Notes under the pieces: model-generated
Told to the model about the DNA's origin: nothing
Database searches by the model: none
Seen by the model: only the letters and a program-made list of their open reading frames with translations
In this document: positions 33,691 through 46,505 of the stretch, one piece after another
Numbering within the stretch: the stretch's first letter is position 1
How the letters are laid out: the number at the start of each line of letters is the position of its first letter
Program-made: the position numbers and the translations under genes
DNA from: Armigeres subalbatus
Lineage: Eukaryota > Arthropoda > Insecta > Diptera > Culicidae
Direction: 5' to 3'
Assembly: GCF_024139115.2 (NCBI RefSeq)
Contig: NC_085141.1
Span: 368,489,925 to 368,553,924, forward strand
DNA length: 64,000 nt

Positions 33691-35780
33691 AACTTAAGTG
33701 ACAAACTTGATGAATAGTAGAATCAGATTTTTTTTTATTAATGTGTAGAATAGAGAATCCTAAATATGTGTAAGAAACAAATAATATTCTTCTCTTATTT
33801 TTATCTCAATGTTACGAGCTCGATGGTTTAGTGCCTATAGCTTGTCCCTTTCCTAAGGAACAGCAAACATAAATTGTATTCGCGGAATATCTGTTATGAA
33901 TTTTCTTATTTTTACTGTTAATGAACAAATACGAGTATCTGTACATAATGAAACAGTGCGATCTCATTCTATAGGTTTATGAGTTTGCAAATATAATCTA
34001 AACTGAATCAATCCACATTTTTTTGTTTTATCAATCGTAATATATTCGTAACTTGCTGCAAATGCAAAAACACTAATTTGTGAACGGAAATTCCAACTGC
34101 TCTGACATCATGATTTGCAGAGTTCCAGCATGCCAACGCCAACAGAACAGGATGTTGAAGTTGGAGAAGCTCACCGGGAAGGTAGAAAAAGGAAGACAAA
34201 CGACCTCAACTTTCAGTTCTTTTGTTTCTCGGATGATCCTGCTAACAAACCAACAACGCCCGTCCCCGGTCAAGTTGAATTCGCAAGAACCTCCAACACA
34301 AGGCACGCCGGAGCTCAACTCTTGGAACGAAATGTGGACTCCGCGCAGACCGAAAGGTGAAGTTTTTCGCCGCTTGATCTGATGGAAAAGAACGAAAAAA
34401 TTAAAACGAGGCAACTAAGGCAAGGGCAATTCTTTGGCCCAACCGTGAAGGGTGCACCATTTTCGGAGTCTTCTTTGTCCCAATGGTATTCGAAGTTCTT
34501 TTTTCTCTGACTTTGGGGAGAGAGATAGGGAAGCCTAAGAAGAAAAAACTGCTCATATCTTATTTGTTGTTTATTTTACTTCGCTTAACCTTCTCGCCCT
34601 CGGGTCCTAAAGATTTCTTTCGTTTGCTCTCCTTCGCTGCCGAGGGGTTCTACCATTTTCCCAACGCTTACTGAGAATCGTACTAACATTCAAATATTGA
34701 AACCATCGCTGATCCCCTCGCCGGACAGCATCCCACACGAGGTACGACCGGCCGAACGATGGACCAAAATGCTTTTCGACTTCTCTGGCGCGTTCATCTT
34801 TTGTCAAAAAATTGGAGCCCTCGGTCAGGGGTCTTTGTGTGGATGGTTCAGCAGAAAATTCCTCACTCGATTCTTTTTCCGCCGAGTGCCGGCCTGGTCC
34901 CCGGTGGTGCTCGAGGAATTTCGAACTGTTCGTCGTCCAAATCGAGGACGATAGAGGAGTGAACGACACACAAACACGCTGAATGGGCGGTTGGGCCGTG
35001 GAAGGGAGCGGAATGAGGGGTGAATATCCATGATAACGAGAAATCTCAAGAAGCAAAAGCACATAAAAAGTGGTCCAGAGCCGCACACACCGGTCAGAAC
35101 CAAAAACGGATTTGGTAATAGCGCAGAGGAAGGTGCCGGATGAGAGAGAATAGGAGGAGAGTTTGGGGAGGTGAAGCGCATCAAGCAGGTAGAGCGGGCT
35201 ATGTTTGGAAACTCATTAAATATCACCTCAGAAAGGCTCGTTCAGGCACACACACGCGGGATTCAACTAAAAAAATGAAAATAGAGGCTCGTGATTGATT
35301 CCCCTAGAGATGACGTGTATGTCTTGTCTTGCATTTGGATTGTTTCATGTCCGATGGAGGATGTCTCAGTGGGGAATGGGAAGAACGTGCATGACAATTG
35401 TTTTTGAAAATTATTATTACTAGACACTAACTGCATAATACAGAAAACAAAAGCAACGCAAACAAAATTTACAGGATCAAAACAGAATTGCAAAGCAAAT
35501 ATTTTAATGAACTTCAAACTTAAACTTGGTCTAGAAGTCCGTACATTTAATAAGTGAAATATTATTTTATAATTTGGTAATTAATGTATTTTTTAATTTT
35601 TTTTTTGTAATTGTACGTGACTTTGTCACTATTTGAAATCTTAAAATTAATAAAAATATCCACCGTTCTACTAATTTGGCAATAATGTTATCGAATATCA
35701 GGTGTGGTCAAGGTCGAATACATCTAACAGAGCCTTTTTGCCTTCTGGGACATCAGTTGAAGTAAATTCCGCTGATGCAT
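33691..35780. other. Non-repetitive DNA with GC-richer island
   Basis: 34,080-35,230 is balanced in base composition with overlapping ORFs on both strands (plus 34080-34382, 34697-34954; minus 34607-35086, 34825-35226). None is recognisable and the longest pairs are mutually antisense. Flanking DNA is AT-rich. It could include host exons or UTR, but no family match or consistent splice signals were found. Confidence 0.3.
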
Positions 35781-36020
35781 ATTACTGGATGATTTTTTTG
35801 GGGAATTCCTGGAGGACCTCGTGGAAGAAAAATTGGGAGAATTTCCAGGGTAAATTCTTTAGGATATTCTGGGGGAATTCCAGAAGAAATTTAGCGAGAA
35901 AAAATATCCAGAAAAGTTTTCTGGTTGATTTCATGACAAACTGTTGGGGATTACCTGTAGATTTTTTTTGGGAAATAACGGCATTTATTGCTGGAGATGG
36001 GTGGTTTTTTTTCATATAAG
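35781..36020. repeat. Decayed GAATTCC-type repeats
   Basis: GGGGAATTCC, GGAGAATTTCC and GGGGGAATTCC motifs on an irregular 12-like spacing. The ORFs 35702-36019 and 35782-36015 on opposite strands are by-products. Confidence 0.55.
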
Positions 36021-36057
36021 AGTTAATGACTGAAGTTGTACTTTTAAGATTGAAGTC

Positions 36058-36168
36058 TTTTGGCGATAGCAGTTTTAATAAGTATTAAATACGTTTTTTG
36101 CTCTCATATTTCGTTTAGCTGGATTCAGGAGCGAAAACGTTACTTATTAAGACTGCTATCGCCAAGCG
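36058..36168. repeat. Short foldback hairpin
   Basis: TGGCGATAGCAGTTTTAATA at 36061 pairs with the right arm ending CTGCTATCGCCAAGCG at about 36166. Arms are about 40 nt, the loop about 25 nt. Inserted between GAATTCC-type repeats. Confidence 0.75.
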
Positions 36169-36329
36169 TTTCTGGAGAAGTTCCCGTTAAATAATTTGAA
36201 GATAAATTTCCGTGTGGATTCTCAGAAGAATGTTTTTATAGAAATTTTCAGAAGAATTTTTGTAACACTCTCTGTAGGAATCCTGAACGATTTTCTTAAG
36301 AATTGTTGAATAATTTTCGAGTAGAGTTT

Positions 36330-36767
36330 TGGGAAAAAAATTGGGGAAATACCTGGAGGAAATTCCGGAGGAATTACTGGAGGAATTTCCGGAGGAATTC
36401 CAGGAGGAACTTCTGGAGGACTTTCTGGAGGAACTCCCGGAGAAATTCTTGAGAAACTTTTGGAGAAATTCTTGGAGGAACTACCAGAGGAATTCTTGGA
36501 GGAACTACTGGAGGAATTCCTGGAGGAATTTTCTGAGGATTTGCTGGAGGAACTTCTGGAGAAATTCCTGGAGATACATTCGGAGGAATTCCTGAAGGTA
36601 CGTTCGGAGAAATTCCAGAAGGAGCTTTTGTAAGAATTTCCGGAGGAACTCCTGGAGAAATTTTTGGGACACTTCTGGAGAATTTCTGGAGGAATTCCTG
36701 GAGAAATTTTCTGAGGATTTGCTGGAAGATCTTCCGGAAGAATTGCTGGAAAAACTTCCGGAGGAAT
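36330..36767 (+). repeat. Diverged shoulder of the 24-bp array
   Basis: Imperfect 12-mers of the GGAGGAATTCC type with many substitutions and irregular spacing, grading into the clean array at about 36,768. Confidence 0.8.
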
Positions 36768-37930
36768 TCGTGGAGGAACTTCCGGAGGAATTCCTGGAGG
36801 AACTTCCGGAGGAATTCCTGGAGGAACTTCCGGAGGAATTCCTGGAGGAACTTCCGGAGGAATTCCTGGAGGAACTTTCGGAGGAATTCCTGGAGGAACT
36901 TCCGGAGGAATTCCTGGAGGAACTTCCGGAGGAATTCCTGGAGAAACTTCCGGAGGAATTCCTGGAGGAACTTCCGGAGGAATTCCTGGAGGAACTTCCG
37001 GAGGAATTCCTGGAGGAACTTCCGGAGGAATTCCTGGAGGAACTTCCGGAGGAATTCCTGGAGGAACTTCCGGAGGAATTCCTGGAGGAACTTCCGGAGG
37101 AATTCCTGGAGGAACTTCCGGAGGAATTCCTGGAGGAACTTCCGGAGGAATTCCTGGAGGAACTTCCGGAGGAATTCCTGGAGGAACTTCCGGAGGAATT
37201 CCTGGAGGAACTTCCGGAGGAATTCCTGGAGGAACTTCCGGAGGAATTCCTGGAGGAACTTCCGGAGGAATTCCTGGAGGAACTTCCGGAGGAATTCCTG
37301 GAGGAACTTCCGGAGGAATTCCTGGAGGAACTTCCGGAGGAATTCCTGGAGGAACTTCCGGAGGAATTCCTGGAGGAACTTCCGGAGGAATTCCTGGAGG
37401 AACTTCCGGAGGAATTCCTGGAGGAACTTCCGGAGGAATTCCTGGAGGAACTTCCGGAGGAATTCCTGGAGGAACTTCCGGAGGAATTCCTGGAGGAACT
37501 TCCGGAGGAATTCCTGGAGGAACTTCCGGAGGAATTCCTGGAGGAACTTCCGGAGGAATTACTGGAGGAACTTCCGGAGGATTTCCTGGAGGAACTTCCG
37601 GAGGAATTCCTGGAGGAACTTCCGGAGGAATTCCTGGAGGAACTTCCGGAGGAATTCCTGGAGGAACTTCCGGAGGAATTCCTGGAGGAACTTCCGGAGG
37701 AATTCCTGGAAGAACTTCCGGAGGAATTCCTGGATGAACTTCCGGAGGAATTCCTGGAGGAACTTCCGGAGGAATTCCTGGAGGAACTTCCGGAGGAATT
37801 TCTGGTGGAACTTCCGGAGGAATTCCTGGAGGAACTCCTGGAGGAACTTCCGAAGGAACTTCCGGAGGAACTTCCGAAGGAACTTCCGGAGGAATTCCTG
37901 GAGGAACTTCCGGAGGAATTCCTGGAGGAA
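36768..37930 (+). repeat. 24-bp minisatellite, about 48 units, open in six frames
   Basis: The unit is two related 12-mers, GGAGGAACTTCC and GGAGGAATTCCT. The run from about 36,945 to 37,560 (about 25 units) shows no mismatch. None of the six frames of the consensus unit has a stop: plus frames read ELPEEFLE, RNFRRNSW and GGTSGGIP; minus frames read PPGIPPEV, SSGSSSRN and FLRKFLQE. Hence the 606- and 507-codon minus and 426-codon plus ORFs are repeat by-products, not three genes. Variant units cluster at the 3' side (37,560-37,900), the pattern expected of arrays homogenised from the centre. Confidence 0.95.
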
Positions 37931-38680
37931 CACGGCACATCGTCGAACTTGAAAAAAAAAACACTGATGTTGAAATCTCCCCAACTACTACCCGAGTAGC
38001 ACAAGTCACACGAAATTGGTTGTAGCAACTTGATTGTGACAAAATATGGTCACATATGAGGTACTGTAATCATGTGTGCTGCTAGGGTAACGGCACGGCG
38101 TAAGCAATAACAAATTAATCTAATCAACAAATCGGTCTTTTCTGATAGCAAAGGGTAACCCCCATAAAACGACAACTAGATGTCTTATCTCTACTTAAAT
38201 TCTGACAGGGATAGGAAAAGTAGCAACAACATCGCCACCGCAGTAGCCCAGGCATCAATGGCTTTTTCGCTTAGCGGCTTAGCCAAAAGGCAGCAGCATC
38301 ATCACCACATCCACAGCTGGCACTCGCAAACCTATGCCTTTCCAGTAACAAGGCAGTATCGTCAGCACCATTGGAATATTCGGATCCGCAGTGCAGTGCC
38401 GGGACCAAACAGCAACCGCAGCATAGTCACCGTCTTTTGGTTTTCCCGGTGCTTCCATCCCGTAACCCAAAACCATTCTTTTCAGGACAACCAAAAACGT
38501 ACTTTATGTCAACAGTACCCGATCACCCATTGGCAAGACTATGTGGTCACTGTGGTCACTTTTTACGCGGTTTGTTTTTGGTTATGTTTTAGCCTTTGAA
38601 TTTTATAAATTATTCTGTTTAACACAAAAAAATCCTCAAAAAAATCAAAGAAAAATAGGATGGCACTCAAAAGGCAAACG
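37931..38680. other. Non-repetitive DNA
   Basis: Contains a GC-richer stretch at 38,215-38,560 with CAGCAGCATCATCACCAC. The plus ORF 38180-38599 (139 codons) is H/Q/S-rich without a recognisable domain. Coding status is unsupported. Confidence 0.3.
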
Positions 38681-39185
38681 ATATTTCAAATTAACATTCC
38701 TCACTTCTTACTATTCAATTTTCACATTTCATGTCCTGCTTCTCCTTTATCGCGTTTTAATTTTCATTTCTCATATCTTCCTTCCTTTATTCACTACTCA
38801 ATTCAGACTTCTCTATTCTCGCATTTCAATTTTTAGCTTTTCGCGTCCCGCTTCTTATTTTACGCCTTTCTGTTTTTTCTCACATTTTTTTTTTTATTTT
38901 CTTATCTCGTGTGATGTTTCTTAATATTTACTACTAACTTCTTATTGATCACTTCTCAGTTCTCACCGTTTTACCGCTCACTTCTAATATCCCATTGCAC
39001 CTTATTTTCGTCTCTTTTATCACGTTACTCTATAGAGTATACTTGCTTGACTTTTTTCACATTTCACTACTCACGTCTTGCTTCTTTTTTTACTCTTGGC
39101 ATCTTTCTTTTCACATCTCATCTCTCCCTTTTCACTTCTCATATTCATTATCAATTCTGGGAAATCAGCTTCTTGCTTCCTGTGC
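38681..39185 (+). repeat. Pyrimidine-rich TTTTCACTTCTCA-type degenerate array
   Basis: About 500 bp dominated by T and C on the plus strand with recurring CACTTCTCA, CACATTTCA, TTTTCACATCTCAT and CTTTTCACTTCTCA. The ORFs here (38541-39297 region) read F/L/S-rich and are compositional artefacts. Confidence 0.75.
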
Positions 39186-41133
39186 TGTTTTTCAAGATTG
39201 GCCTAACATTTGCCCAACTTTGAACGATTATCGGGTGAATTTTTCAGATTTTTGTTTTGTTTTTTGTTATCGATTTTTAAAACAGTTAGAGGCTTGAAAA
39301 AAAAAATGAGTTCTTGGGGAAAGTTGACCTTAAATTAGCCAAAGGTCAATTCCTAGTGAATATTCTTTCTAAAATCCTGTATTATGCCTTCCTTAGTCTG
39401 GCGGCCACAAAACAAGGCCATGCAGAAGATGACTGGATCCATTTCATATCACGATAATTTTTTTTTTAGTTCATCCCTATACTTATGAGCATCATTGTGT
39501 TAGTGTTATGACACAGTTCTTTAGAAAATCCTACAGAAATTCAAAGGAACTGATGATGGACATTTTCCAGGAGTTTCCCATACAGAAATTCTAGTACACG
39601 TATTATTCATTCCCAGGGAATCATTTTTTCTTCGATGCGCATGCGAACAAGCGACAAAAGAGAACCAACGACAAAGTTTTGTTTTTGTCGAAGAACCGAA
39701 AAAATTTGTCCGCAACAAGAAAGAAGACAATTTTGTTGCTAACTTTTCATTTCGTTATTTACAGCAAATTTCGGTTTTATGCTATCGTAGTTTCTGCTTT
39801 CATGGAAATATTCGAGAATCTAACTCTGATTACAAAAATGACGCCGTATTCTCGGAAATATCAGAGCATGCAAGGCAAAGGATTCTTGTCAGATTGTGTT
39901 CAGGTTCTGATAAAGGCTTGCTGCAATGTGCGTTTGTCAGTAACAAACTCTGTTGATGAAAAAGTGTATATTGTTAGGCGTTGCTCGAATATTGATTCCC
40001 TGTTCATTCCTCAAAACTTCTAGACAAAGGAATTTCTATGGAACTCATAGATAAGGAATTCTTGTAGTGAATTATAAAATTGAGAGTATGAACCCCTCCT
40101 TTCCTTGCAATTTCACGGAAATTCTCGTAGAAGTAACTTTTCAGGGGGAAGGGAACGTTTTTGCTCGAGTTCTTTAGATTTTTTGGTAGAATAATTCCCC
40201 GTAATTCCTGAATGGGCAAGTTCTCAGACCGCATAAAACAAGAAATTCCCAGCATTCCTCGAGATGGAATAACCAAGAATGATAGGAAAATCAGTTTCTC
40301 AGAATCCATGGAGCAGGAATTTCCTAAAGTCTTAAAGAAATTGTTCAGAATTAAAGAAAAATGACAACTGCAGGGGGGCAAAAGTCCTGAAATCCTTGGA
40401 GGTGGGATTAATGATCAGAACTGGGTAGGAATTTTCAAAAACTCCTAGAGCATGTATAACCCTGTATTCTTGAAATATGGAAAAGTGCTCAAAAATGTTT
40501 CTAGCTCTCTTATGTGTGAAATGGCTCAATGGTGGTTTAGCCGTTGCCAGAAATGCAATTATGCTGATCACCGTATCGAACCATTTGATGGCACATTACA
40601 TCATGTCTGTCATCAGTTACAAAATCAAATTTCTTTAAAAACGATAGAACATCTGGCAAATTTGTGACGCAGCGAGAAAATTTCGTTGTTTGAGAGATGA
40701 GAGACTTCTGTATTGAGTTCGATTAAGCAACTAAGAATTATGTTTCTGCCCGACTTTGTGTCCCACGTCGTTCAAATACAATGATCCAGAATCTTTTCAT
40801 TTTCTAAGCTTCTCTTGAGCAAGTAAAATATTAAGCGCAACGGATCGTTTTCCATTTTTTTTTATAATAGTTAGAAAAGACTCATCCCCACCGATATAGA
40901 AAAAATATGCATCTCAGTCCATACAAGAATTGCCTGAAGTATAGGCCTTGAGTTTCTTGATAGCTGCTTGCTTTTTGTATTCGTTTATGCTGACTGTGGT
41001 CCATAGAATTGAATTGTATGAACGTTCAACAACTTTTCCATTACAGTTCATCCAAGAATTCCCTGGAGTTCATGCATTAGCCCCCCCTAGTATTTGAAAA
41101 GTTAGCAGTGATATCATTTTTCAACATATAGCA
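39186..41133. other. AT-rich DNA with a possible SINE relic
   Basis: 39,390-39,520 keeps a faint SINE-like order (AAGGCCATGCAGAAGATGAC, ATCATTGTGTTAG) but is heavily diverged. 39,600-39,740 has CGACAAA/GAAC short repetitions. Otherwise nothing recognised. Confidence 0.35.
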
Positions 41134-41317
41134 TACAGTCAAACCTCCTTGAGTCGATATTGAAGGGACCATCGACTCATGAAAATATAGAGATCCCTGG
41201 GAAGCTCTTTGAAGGGACCATCACAGTAGCCTAGAAAATATTTTTTAACATGGCATAATTTACTTCCAAGAGTCGATATCGAGTCATAGCACATCGACTC
41301 ATGGAGGTTTGACTGTA
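41134..41317. mobile_element. pogo/Tigger-like MITE, TA-flanked
   Basis: TA at 41134-41135 and 41316-41317 borders CAGTCAAACCTCC, inverted as GGAGGTTTGACTG; inner GAGTCGAT is also inverted. Length is 184 bp. CAGT...ACTG termini and the TA target fit the pogo/Tigger group. No transposase. A related scrap (TATTGAAGGGACC) lies near 44,475-44,500. Confidence 0.85.
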
Positions 41318-41842
41318 ATAAACTACTGAAAAATTTTGATGACAAAATAGTTATCTCCCATATTTACCCTATTTTTCTTCAAATTAGGTTCATCACTGCG
41401 TAATCACCTTATTAATTTTGATATTAATTTATGTAAATTTATTATAATTTGATTTGCAAGCATCAAAGTAAGCTTGATATGAACAACAACGGAGAGCCAT
41501 CAAAATATCAATCAAAGCAATCGTGATACATCGCCAGTAGTCAAAGACATCGTACTGGAGGGACAGTTTATCAATAGACTTCTGCTTTCCTATCTGCATG
41601 ATAATCTCCACAATTCCCCTCAGCGAGAACGATTCTCGGAGAAGAATTCACAATGGAATCTCTGGAGAATTCCTTTCAGAATCATCGAAGTATTCCAACC
41701 GGAATCCAGAAGAATTTACACTGGTGTCGCTGAGGGATACCCTTCATAATTCATAATGCATAATTCATAATTCATTCATAATCAATGGAGGATTTGCTTC
41801 AGAACCTCGCGTTGATTTTCTTCGGAATTCCTCCGGAGTCGT

Positions 41843-42276
41843 TCGAAGCAGAGTCTATTATATATAGAGTTACGCAAAGAGTGAAGCCAAATCTACCTAT
41901 TGAACTGTCAAACCGTCTACCTATCGAGCAAAGTAAACAAATGATTGTTGGTAAGGCGGAAGTATTGTTATCGCCTGATGATTATTATGGTGAATTAAAA
42001 CTCATGAATTGAAATGTATTAGAATTGTTCTAGAAACAGCTTCAAAAAACTTCAATACACCCCCCAATAAAGTTGCAACAAGAAAATCACGTGTTTGCAC
42101 TCTGTAGGTGACTTTGGTTATCGAATTAAAAAGCTTCAGAAGTGATCACTCCCGTGAAGTCACTTGAAGGGTTGAACAAAAATGAAAGTTTTTAACATAA
42201 TAACAAGAGCATCATTCAGAATAAGAGTAAGAAGATCCTCTTTGCGCAACTCTATATAATAGACTCTGATTCGAAG
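41843..42276. mobile_element. MITE-like element with about 38-bp TIRs
   Basis: Left terminus CGAAGCAGAGTCTATTATAT (41843 onward, to about 41880) is inverted at about 42238-42276 with few differences (GCGCAACTCTATATAATAG). The interior is about 360 bp. The plus ORF at 41785-42012 runs through it and is not recognised. Target duplication unclear. Confidence 0.75.
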
Positions 42277-42499
42277 ATTTATTTTGAAATCATTCGGAGA
42301 TTTGTTTCCGAATTCCTTGACGTTTTTTTTGTCCATAATAGGAAATTACTTGGCTATAGTCGACAGTTCATTCGATTGTCATATTCCGTTTCGGGACGTT
42401 TTTCTTCCGTATTATGGACCCCCCAAAATATTCCTATAATGGGCGCTCTCGTATTTATTTTTTATAGAATTGTAAAAAAAATCATCTAATTTTACTTTC

Positions 42500-43095
42500 C
42501 ATAGATGCGACTCTCCGTCGGCAGCAGGCCCGTGTGGACCATATTGTCACGCTCCGTATCATTCTGGGGAAGGTCTACGAATTTCGTAAAGAATCTTATC
42601 GTGACGAAATTCTGGTAGGTTCGATTGACCGTGTTCCAAACTGCGCACTGTTCTGGCAGCCTATAGCCATAGCACCTAAACGATTTTGAATTGGCTGATG
42701 ACGTTGCATTGCTAGCTCAATATAACCTTAACGATCTTGCTGAACGCTTGCTCCCAATCGGCAGGATTAGTCATCTACGTCGAAAAACAAATCAACAGAT
42801 CCCTTCCAGCTTCACAGCAGCCGGGAAATTAGTGTAGATTGTTGAAAGCTTACAATATCTTGGGAACTAAACGGCGTTAGACAGGTAGATGAAGTTTACG
42901 CTAGTGAAACATGATGTGTATCAGAGGAGACGCCTACGGTACATAATCCGTGCCTGGTGGCTTCAGAATTAGCTCCATTATCGGTGTCACCAGAGGTCGA
43001 TAGTAACTGAAATTCTGAAACGAAAGTTGGCCTGCGTCAACCACACCGTCTTGTGTATGGGGTGGAAACAAAATCTGTAAACAAGCAGTAGACTG
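42500..43095 (+). pseudogene. LINE reverse transcriptase remnant
   Basis: Plus-strand translation in shifting frames gives VDHIVTLRIILGKVYEFRKE (RT finger/palm motif 'QxxFRPGRSCVDHI' group), then GSIDRVPN, then FELADDVALLAQ with the catalytic ADD, and further down QRRRLRYIIRAWW and a C-terminal RKLAW-like motif. The segment between the first two motifs is deleted and several stops are present. It is a non-LTR retrotransposon relic; the clade is not assigned with confidence. Confidence 0.75.
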
Positions 43096-45968
43096 CTTGC
43101 ACTATTTGCACTAACTCAGAGCATAATACAAACATCAAAAATATTATTTTCCCTCATATATTCTGCTTTTTTTTTAACGATATCAAAGCCTATCAGGGAA
43201 ATCTACCGGGCACAAAAAATCTCCACTCCATTCCAATCAACAATGCATCCGAAGGAGATACAAACGACGACGCGACGTAATGAGAGAATGCGCGGCGGCA
43301 TGCGTGCTTTTCTCGAGTTGGCGAAGACCCCTCTGCCCTCTACCATACGATTCGACGCGACGAGCGAGCATAGTTACTGCCGGTTGGTTTTATCGAGAAG
43401 AAAGATGAGCCAAAGTGGCGTCGTCGTGTTCGTCGTATTGTTGTCAACACAGAGTCATTTTAGACTTTTGACGATGAACAGCAGGATTAATCGACTGTTC
43501 GTAGAAGTTTTTCTATTAAAATAGAGATAATTAGAATATGCCATTAGATTTTCTGCAGTTTAATTGAAATAAGGATGGAATCCAAGCAAATTGCAAACCA
43601 AAGCGATCAGCAAGATACAGCGTTCCACCCAAAAAGATCCAATCACCCTAATGGATCTCTATATATGTGGTGCAACTCTGACATGGCTATAGCCATGGCC
43701 GCTCATCGGGGAACGAGTTTTTCATCATGTTTTGTCGGATGATGCTGCGAGCAGCATCAGAAAGGTTGCTCGGTCGGGAAAGAGGGACCCCGCCGCGCCG
43801 CGCCGGCTGCTGGCGAGTGAGCGCGGATGGATGGTACCCTCTATCTGGGCGAGACCGGGTGGCGTTTTTCTACACAGACAAACTGGAGGCGCTTGGCGAT
43901 CATTTTCGTTTTCTTCTTTCTGTTTATTGTTATTTTCAATATGCTCTCGCCTGGCGCGCAGAGGATTGCTTATGGTGGTGAGGTATGCCGGAGGTGTTGT
44001 TTTTTTCGTTGGATTCTTCGAAACGAGAAGGCATTCATTCATATTTGATCTGAAAATATGCTGATGATGTTTTGCTGGTGCTGTTGATGCTGCTGCTTCT
44101 GCGTTTGGGATCTCGTTGGGCCAGTGAACCAAGTGCCGAGCAAACTGGTTTTTTGACCAAGTGCGCAGCTTGCAACTTGGCGTTTGGGGACCAGCTTTGG
44201 ACCCCGAATGAGGACCTGAATGATAATTTTAAATCCGATGCCGAATGGCACGCCGATTGTGTTAATGTCACATAAACTATCAGAATGCGTTTAAAAATAA
44301 CCCGATATTCACAATCATTGGCTTCAGATTCAAAATAGTGTGGTTTTTAGCCGGATTTGGTTTTCATGCCTGATATTGCTCGAGAAAGACTTTTAAATTA
44401 TGAATCAAAGGACAAATTTCTTCACCTCAGTTAGGCTACAAGCCCGGTTTCAGCGTACGTCTAAGCTGAGTTCTTGATATTGAAGGGACCCTCAACAAAG
44501 GAAGTAAGATTCGAGTGAGAGAACACATTAAGGTACAAAATGTCGAGTAAGAAAGAGTTTAATTGTAGATTGTTATCAATGCCTTTCAATATGTTATAGG
44601 CCCTACATTTGAGACGCAACATTGTAAAACCAAAAACGTTTTTTTTTTACTTTTCTTTAACGGTACAAATTATGAACATTGGACTTATCACATGACAGTA
44701 CTGTTGAAAAAGGGCTTATGAAATGCATAAGCGTGGCATTAAGGAAGACGATGTCTGCACTGAAAACGTTGATAATTCCCCTGTTGTTAAATTGTCTGCT
44801 TTAACAGCCAACCCAACTCGAGCAACGCAGGAAAGACGATTGCAAGCTTAGTTCCTTGTTGTTTATTCAAATCGTTTACAATTACACATGACAATAGTTG
44901 GTCAGAATACCTGTCAAACTGATACAGTGCTGCTAGTTTATTTCTTTTTATAACTTCAAAAAATCGAAAACTTACTCTTACCCCACGCGCACTCTTGCCC
45001 CACTCTACTCTAATCGAGTTCTCCATTCACATAAATACATCAAACGTGAAATATTTAGATTTTGATTTGTATGAAGCTCATCGCCCCCGAACAAGATTCA
45101 ATGGGTATATTGCTATTCAAAACGTTTAATGCGCTTCAGCATACCTATATGATGACAGACTAGAGAAAGTAACTCAGTATTATTCCAAAATAAAAAGATC
45201 CATTAACGCTTTTTAGTAGAGTAGGAAAATTAACTAACTGTAGATTTAAAAGTTACCCATTGCTTCTAAAATGAAAAGTTCGAACTTTCGAACTTTCGAA
45301 ATTAATTGTACAGCTGCGAAATTGAAATCGTGCCGCACAATTCGATTGTTTGAATAAACATGTTTTCAATACAGAGAGACAGAAATTTGGCATCGCTTTG
45401 CATAATACCAATATATTTTCTACAATCATAATAAATGAATATTGTTACAATTTCATAATGTTGCTTATTCTTTATTTCCAAATAAAATTTATTACTTCAT
45501 AGGAGATTAATCTTGAACATTAGTGGTTTCAGGTATTCAATTGTTCTTGTCTTGAATTGAGCATCTGTTGCATTTGGAGTACGGTTTTTATTAGTTCCAT
45601 TTATCGGTGAATAATTTGTTCCGGAATAAAAATTCATTAAACATTTAGGTCAGATACTGCAGCCGCTCCTACAAATTATGTGCTCAAAATCCTCCTGAAT
45701 TTTTGCCTGCTCCGTCATTCAGCCCAAAACTGCAACATCACCGTCTGTTCGGAAATCAATTTATTTTGATAAAGTTGGTACAATTAATATCACAACACTA
45801 TCGCGCACATATTTCCGTTCCGTTGACTTTGGCTCTATCCTCCAGCCTGGGATAGTTGTTTGACAGTTCATTCCAAAGGTGTTTTGACCGCGACATATAG
45901 GCACGAAAGAAAAACTTACCGCTCCGAACTATATTAGTATTACTATCAGGGATTGCAGAAATCGCTCT
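43096..45968. other. Non-repetitive DNA, GC-richer at 43.2-44.3 kb
   Basis: 43,240-43,510 and 43,720-44,280 are GC-richer with ORFs on both strands (plus 43243-43524, 43732-44064; minus 43725-44132, 44035-44271), none recognisable. GATGCTGC/GCAGCATC at 43741-43758 is a perfect 8-bp stem. The rest is AT-rich. Host UTR or regulatory DNA is possible. Confidence 0.3.
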
Positions 45969-46306
45969 CAATGAATCGCCTGCTTTGAGCGTGCTTACAG
46001 CGGCACACTAGGAGTTAGCTTTCTGAAATCAGTATGGCGAAAGGCATCTAATTTTAAATTTTTCAAAATTAAGCGCCTTGATCGAAAAAGTATTTGGTAG
46101 TCGTAGTATCGGACACCATCCTTCATAACCGGTACCAAATAGTTTTTCATGAAAAGTTCCTAGTTTTGAGAAAACCCGTGTTAGATGTCTTTCGCCATAC
46201 AAATTTCAGGTGGTTAACTCATGCTGGCTATTTGCGCATATACGATAGCGCCTAAATGTGGAAGCGGCGGGTAGTGATTTTCTACTAGTCACTGCCAATA
46301 ATTCAT
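45969..46306 (+). repeat. 338-bp direct repeat, copy 1
   Basis: Near-identical to 46506-46837, offset 537 bp. Each copy contains an internal inverted pair: TATGGCGAAAGGCATCTAA at 46033-46051 and its near-complement at 46181-46199, outlining a 167-bp MITE-like unit. Confidence 0.85.
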
Positions 46307-46505
46307 AGATAACGAACAACGATAGAAGAGAGACAAAAACCTCTTCGAATCATAACAAGCCATGAAAACAAAAATATCGCACTTGTATACAAGTTAGAAC
46401 AAAAACTGATTCGGATAGGCAGCCCCCACCTAGGGGGTTTGATAAACACGTTTTTCTCCCTCATTTTATGTTGGGGACCATATTTTTTCGCACAGCTGTG
46501 CCCCG

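Noticed and set aside
34607..35226. Possible secreted protein on the minus strand (hydrophobic start LLLLEISRYHG)
   Set aside because: Antisense ORFs of similar size exist, no recognisable domain is seen, and composition explains the open frames.
36222..38042. 606-codon proline-rich and 507-codon serine-rich minus-strand proteins, and a 426-codon acidic plus-strand protein
   Set aside because: All three come from one 24-bp repeat whose unit has no stop in any frame. No non-repeat domain, signal peptide or splice structure supports a gene.
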